In this document: positions 60,887 through 64,000 of the stretch, in pieces | Numbering within the stretch: position 1 is the first letter of the stretch | Layout of the letters: each line of letters starts with the position of its first letter | NCBI GenBank assembly: GCA_963772845.1 | Contig: CAVYYW010000014.1 | Coordinates: 868,001 to 932,000, forward strand | Length of the DNA: 64,000 nucleotides | Origin: CAVYYW01 sp963772845 | GTDB taxonomy: Bacteria > Bacillota > Bacilli > Bacillales > Sporolactobacillaceae | Reading direction: 5' to 3' | Translations under genes and position numbers: made by a program | The notes under the pieces: model-generated | Database searches by the model: none | Told to the model about the DNA's origin: nothing | The model's input: the letters and a program-made list of their open reading frames with translations, nothing else

Positions 60887-63800
60887 TTGCAATCCATTAA
60901 AAAGCAACATCCTTATGTTCTTTCACAGTTATCAGAAGTCTATCATGCAATCAGTCAAACTGACGATGAAAACACCAAAAACAAGCTTTTTCAGCTTTAT
61001 GAAAAAATAAACAATCAGCGTTTAAGCATCAGTTTTTGCGGACACTTCTCAGCAGGCAAATCAAGCCTATTGAATTATATGATCGATGACAAAATTTTGC
61101 CCGCAAGTCCGATTCCAACTTCCGGCAATCTCATTAAGCTGCGTGCAGGAGAAGAAAAAGCAATTCTTCATTTAACATCCGGTGAACGTGTCACCGTTCC
61201 CGCCCCTTATTCATTGGAAGACTTTCAAGCGTTTTCGAAAAACACGGCACTTGTAGAAACCATTGAGGTCTATTTAGGAGACAAAATACACAGGAATGTG
61301 GAGCTAATCGACACGCCTGGCGTTGATTCAACTGATGAAGCACATCAACGCCTCACTGAAGATGCCTTGCATCTTGCTGACAGCGTGATGTACGTGACGG
61401 ATTACAACCACGTTCAGTCAACGGTTAATTTCCATTTTATGCAGCATTTAGAAGAGTTAAATAAACCTTATTCCCTTGTTATCAACCAAGTCGATAAACA
61501 TCAGGATAAAGAGCTTTCTTTTCAATCTTTTAAGAACAGAGTCGAGGAGTCTCTTCATGATTGGAATCTCAGGCCTGAAAAAATTTACTTCACTACCTTA
61601 ATGGAAGGTCATGAAGAAAACAACGATTTGGATGGATGGCTTAATGATATGGGGGCTTGGCTGAACGGGCAGTTTGATCACCTTGTTTCGAATACCGGAG
61701 ATGCGCTGCATTCAATTGTTCTTGAGCACAACCAAAAAGCTGAACAAGATTTTGAAGCCTTTTTGGAAACAGAAGGCTTCACAGACGAGCCTGACAGCTC
61801 AGACTTGAATCGCGCGGATCAGGACTATCAGCAGAAGCAAGAGATCTTAAATACCCTAGTAGAGAAAGAGAACCATTTCACAGTAGAAATGACTAAGCAG
61901 GCTGAGAAGGCGATTTCTTCTGCCATTCTTATGCCCTATGAAACAAGAGAGCTAGGCAGACTCTATTTAGAAAGCTTATCACCAGACTTTAAGATGGGCC
62001 TGTTTACGACCCGTAAAAAAATTGAAAATGAGCGGTTACTCCGCCTCAATGCCTTTCATGAAGCTTTTCAAAAAAACACTCAAACATTGGAGTGGAATAC
62101 GAGAGATCAGCTTATGAAAACGGCAAAGTCAGCATTTGGATTTCAGGAAGAAGAGCTTGCGAGTGTTTATGAGTTATCTGTCAAAAGCACGCCGGAGGAG
62201 CTGCAGCATTCTGTTCAGAAAGGTGCCCAGTCATCCGGTCAGTATGTTCTGAACTATACAGAGAATATCGCGGATCAATTCAAAAAGAAAATGAGAAGAA
62301 AAGCACTTGACTGGATAGAACAATTATCTATTCAATTTACTCAAAAATCGGCTTCAGAAAAACAATCACTGAAAACAGATCTAGCTAAGCGGGAAGAAGA
62401 AATCAGCACCCTTTCATCGGTCTTAGCAAGGCGTGATAAGCTAAGAGCACATGAAGAAACGCTGTTGGAACTTCTGGATCATCAGGTGCATTCCGATAAG
62501 AAAGCTGCAGAATTAATTCCACAGTTTGAAAAAGCATATCGTAAAGCAGAAGCTTCGGTTCCTCTCTTGACTCTTGAAGAGGCTTTATCACAATTGGAAA
62601 AAAATGAGAAAAAAACCGTTTCAAACACATTTTCTGAAGAAAAAGAACAAAAAAAACCTCAAGATATCATACCTGATAATAGTGAGGCACTTTGGGCGAA
62701 TACACTTAGTAAAGCGGCAGAAACGCTTCTTCCGTTAGTGGAATACTCCGAACAGGCTGAACAGCTGAAGAAGCGGGCTGGCCGCATACGTAATAATGAG
62801 ATGACGATCGCGTTATTTGGAGCATTCAGCGCAGGAAAAACGTCGTTCGCCAATGCTCTATTAGGCGAACAGGTTCTTCCTGTCTCTCCGAATCCAACCA
62901 CTGCTGTGATCAGTCAGATTCGATCAGCCACAGAGGATTTCGAGCATAAAAAAGTCGAAATCAAATTAAAATCCAGTGATCAGTTATTATCTGATGTTCA
63001 AGAGTCTCTAACCTTATTTAATGAGACGATCAGCCGGTTTGAAGAGCTTCCTGAGCTGCTATCCAAAGTCAGACATAAAGATCAGTCTGCTGAGTTAAAG
63101 CTTCACTATGCATTTTTGCAGGCTGTCACTGCCGGTTTGAATGAGCTTCTCCCATCGATTGGGAACACTCTGGTCATGGACCTTGAGGAAGCGCACGATA
63201 TGATTGCCAACGAGGTTAAATCCTGCTTTATTGAATATGCAACAATCTATTATGACGCACCACTTACAAAGCAAGGCATCGTATTGGTTGATACACCTGG
63301 TGCAGATTCGATTAACGCACGTCATACTGATGTAGCATTTAATTATATTAAAAATGCAGACGCCATTCTATTTGTTACGTATTACAATCATGCTTTTTCG
63401 AAAGCGGACCGTGAGTTTTTAATTCAGCTCGGGCGTGTTAAAGATACGTTCAGTATGGATAAAATGTTTTTCATAGTAAATGCATCAGATCTTGCTGAAA
63501 GTGCAGCCGAAGAACAGCAGGTCATTCAATATATTGCTTCCCAATTGTTAACTTTTGGGATCAGGCAGCCAAGGATATTCGGGGTTTCCAGCAAGCTTGC
63601 ATTAATGAGAAGTTCGCTTAAAAAAGACGGTTTGACCACTGAAGAAAAAAAGGCCGTCAATACTTTTATTCAGCGCCGCAAGCTGGATGATTCTTTAACA
63701 GAAACCATGCTTCATCAACAGTCAGGCCTAAGTAAATTCGAGAATTCCTTAAAATCATTTATTGTCAATGATTTGCTCATGCAGACGGCTCAGACCGGCT

Positions 63801-64000
63801 TCAAAGAAATTGAACGAATTACGAATCGTCTTCAAGAAACAATCAGGAACCTGTCTTTAAATGAGTCAGAGCGAGCAGAAAAACAGCTTGTCTATGAAAA
63901 GACACGTACTAAAATTCAATCATCTTTGAACCAGGATTCCAGCAATGCATTCGAAACGGGCCTTCTGCAAAGCATTGACGAATGGTTTTATTATGTAAAA
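60887..64000 (+). CDS. dynA: Dynamin-like protein DynA (two fused GTPase modules), 3' truncated by window
   Basis: At least 1038 residues are visible. B. subtilis DynA (YpbR) has about 1190. Module 1 has G1 GHFSAGKSS near residue 46, G3 DTPGVDS near 144, and G4 NQVDKH near 203. Module 2 has G1 GAFSAGKTS near 645, G3 DTPGADS near 803, and a G4-like VNASD near 866. Each is followed by helical stalk regions. The TTG start at 60887 follows AAGGTGAGG. The protein fuses membranes without nucleotide dependence and protects against membrane damage and phage. The frame stays open to the window edge. Confidence 0.95.
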   Translation, partial: MQSIKKQHPYVLSQLSEVYHAISQTDDENTKNKLFQLYEKINNQRLSISFCGHFSAGKSSLLNYMIDDKILPASPIPTSGNLIKLRAGEEKAILHLTSGERVTVPAPYSLEDFQAFSKNTALVETIEVYLGDKIHRNVELIDTPGVDSTDEAHQRLTEDALHLADSVMYVTDYNHVQSTVNFHFMQHLEELNKPYSLVINQVDKHQDKELSFQSFKNRVEESLHDWNLRPEKIYFTTLMEGHEENNDLDGWLNDMGAWLNGQFDHLVSNTGDALHSIVLEHNQKAEQDFEAFLETEGFTDEPDSSDLNRADQDYQQKQEILNTLVEKENHFTVEMTKQAEKAISSAILMPYETRELGRLYLESLSPDFKMGLFTTRKKIENERLLRLNAFHEAFQKNTQTLEWNTRDQLMKTAKSAFGFQEEELASVYELSVKSTPEELQHSVQKGAQSSGQYVLNYTENIADQFKKKMRRKALDWIEQLSIQFTQKSASEKQSLKTDLAKREEEISTLSSVLARRDKLRAHEETLLELLDHQVHSDKKAAELIPQFEKAYRKAEASVPLLTLEEALSQLEKNEKKTVSNTFSEEKEQKKPQDIIPDNSEALWANTLSKAAETLLPLVEYSEQAEQLKKRAGRIRNNEMTIALFGAFSAGKTSFANALLGEQVLPVSPNPTTAVISQIRSATEDFEHKKVEIKLKSSDQLLSDVQESLTLFNETISRFEELPELLSKVRHKDQSAELKLHYAFLQAVTAGLNELLPSIGNTLVMDLEEAHDMIANEVKSCFIEYATIYYDAPLTKQGIVLVDTPGADSINARHTDVAFNYIKNADAILFVTYYNHAFSKADREFLIQLGRVKDTFSMDKMFFIVNASDLAESAAEEQQVIQYIASQLLTFGIRQPRIFGVSSKLALMRSSLKKDGLTTEEKKAVNTFIQRRKLDDSLTETMLHQQSGLSKFENSLKSFIVNDLLMQTAQTGFKEIERITNRLQETIRNLSLNESERAEKQLVYEKTRTKIQSSLNQDSSNAFETGLLQSIDEWFYYVK

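Noticed and set aside
1..64000. Prophage, CRISPR-Cas, restriction-modification or toxin-antitoxin island
   Set aside because: No phage structural genes, repeat-spacer arrays, cas genes, methyltransferases or toxin pairs were seen. DynA and the ABC-F genes are chromosomal household or stress genes.

Overview
The window is a stretch of chromosome from a low-GC, endospore-forming member of the Bacillaceae. The evidence is spoIIP, kapB, the des-desK-desR membrane-fluidity system, rtp, ykpA, brxA, dynA, yhbD/yhbE and the thyA-dfrA pair, together with AGGAGG-type ribosome binding sites and frequent TTG/GTG starts. There are no rRNA or tRNA genes, CRISPR arrays, prophage or intact insertion sequences.

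Left half (1-30.1 kb, about 25 of 27 genes on +): (i) reductive pyrimidine degradation: PreA end, dihydropyrimidinase, NCS1 permease, a small unknown protein, (methyl)malonate-semialdehyde dehydrogenase and an omega-aminotransferase; (ii) a dispersed-repeat patch; (iii) des-desK-desR; (iv) yurQ; (v) a ten-gene acyl-CoA catabolic cluster with a TetR regulator and an ACAD10/11-type dehydrogenase plus kinase-like pair, resembling levulinate/4-hydroxy-acid pathways; (vi) aminopeptidase ampS; (vii) a molybdenum hydroxylase pucD-C-E set and an aromatic-acid-exporter-like protein; (viii) a second repeat patch followed by a free-standing LAGLIDADG endonuclease gene; (ix) ABC-F gene ykpA.

At about 30.1-31.9 kb the dominant coding strand switches from + to -. 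At the switch lie xerS, a 28-bp dif-like 11+6+11 site, rtp (replication terminator protein) and a 39-bp inverted repeat resembling RTP-binding DNA. I read this as the replication terminus region.

Right half (30.2-59.4 kb, mostly -): bactofilin yhbE and yhbD; a LysR/YeiH divergent pair; a surface module (class F sortase, duplicated His-containing cell-wall protein, RskA-like anti-sigma, ECF sigma) in which the sigma gene and the surface-protein gene share an identically spaced promoter motif; spoIIP; an ABC-F gene behind a transcription attenuator; thiF/moeB; an M42 peptidase; queF behind a preQ1 riboswitch; rnz; nitronate monooxygenase; thyA-dfrA; an amino-acid ABC importer without ATPase; kapB; an HpaB-type monooxygenase facing a YdbM-type dehydrogenase; trhO; brxA; fhs. 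The last genes on + are an RNase H-like protein, an EamA transporter and dynA, which runs off the window.

At least ten probable single-base frameshifts interrupt otherwise complete genes (acyl-CoA ligase, FadE-like dehydrogenase, second SDR, pucD, spoIIP and its upstream small gene, ABC-F, thiF). Many lie in or next to short base runs, so assembly indels are as likely as real decay.
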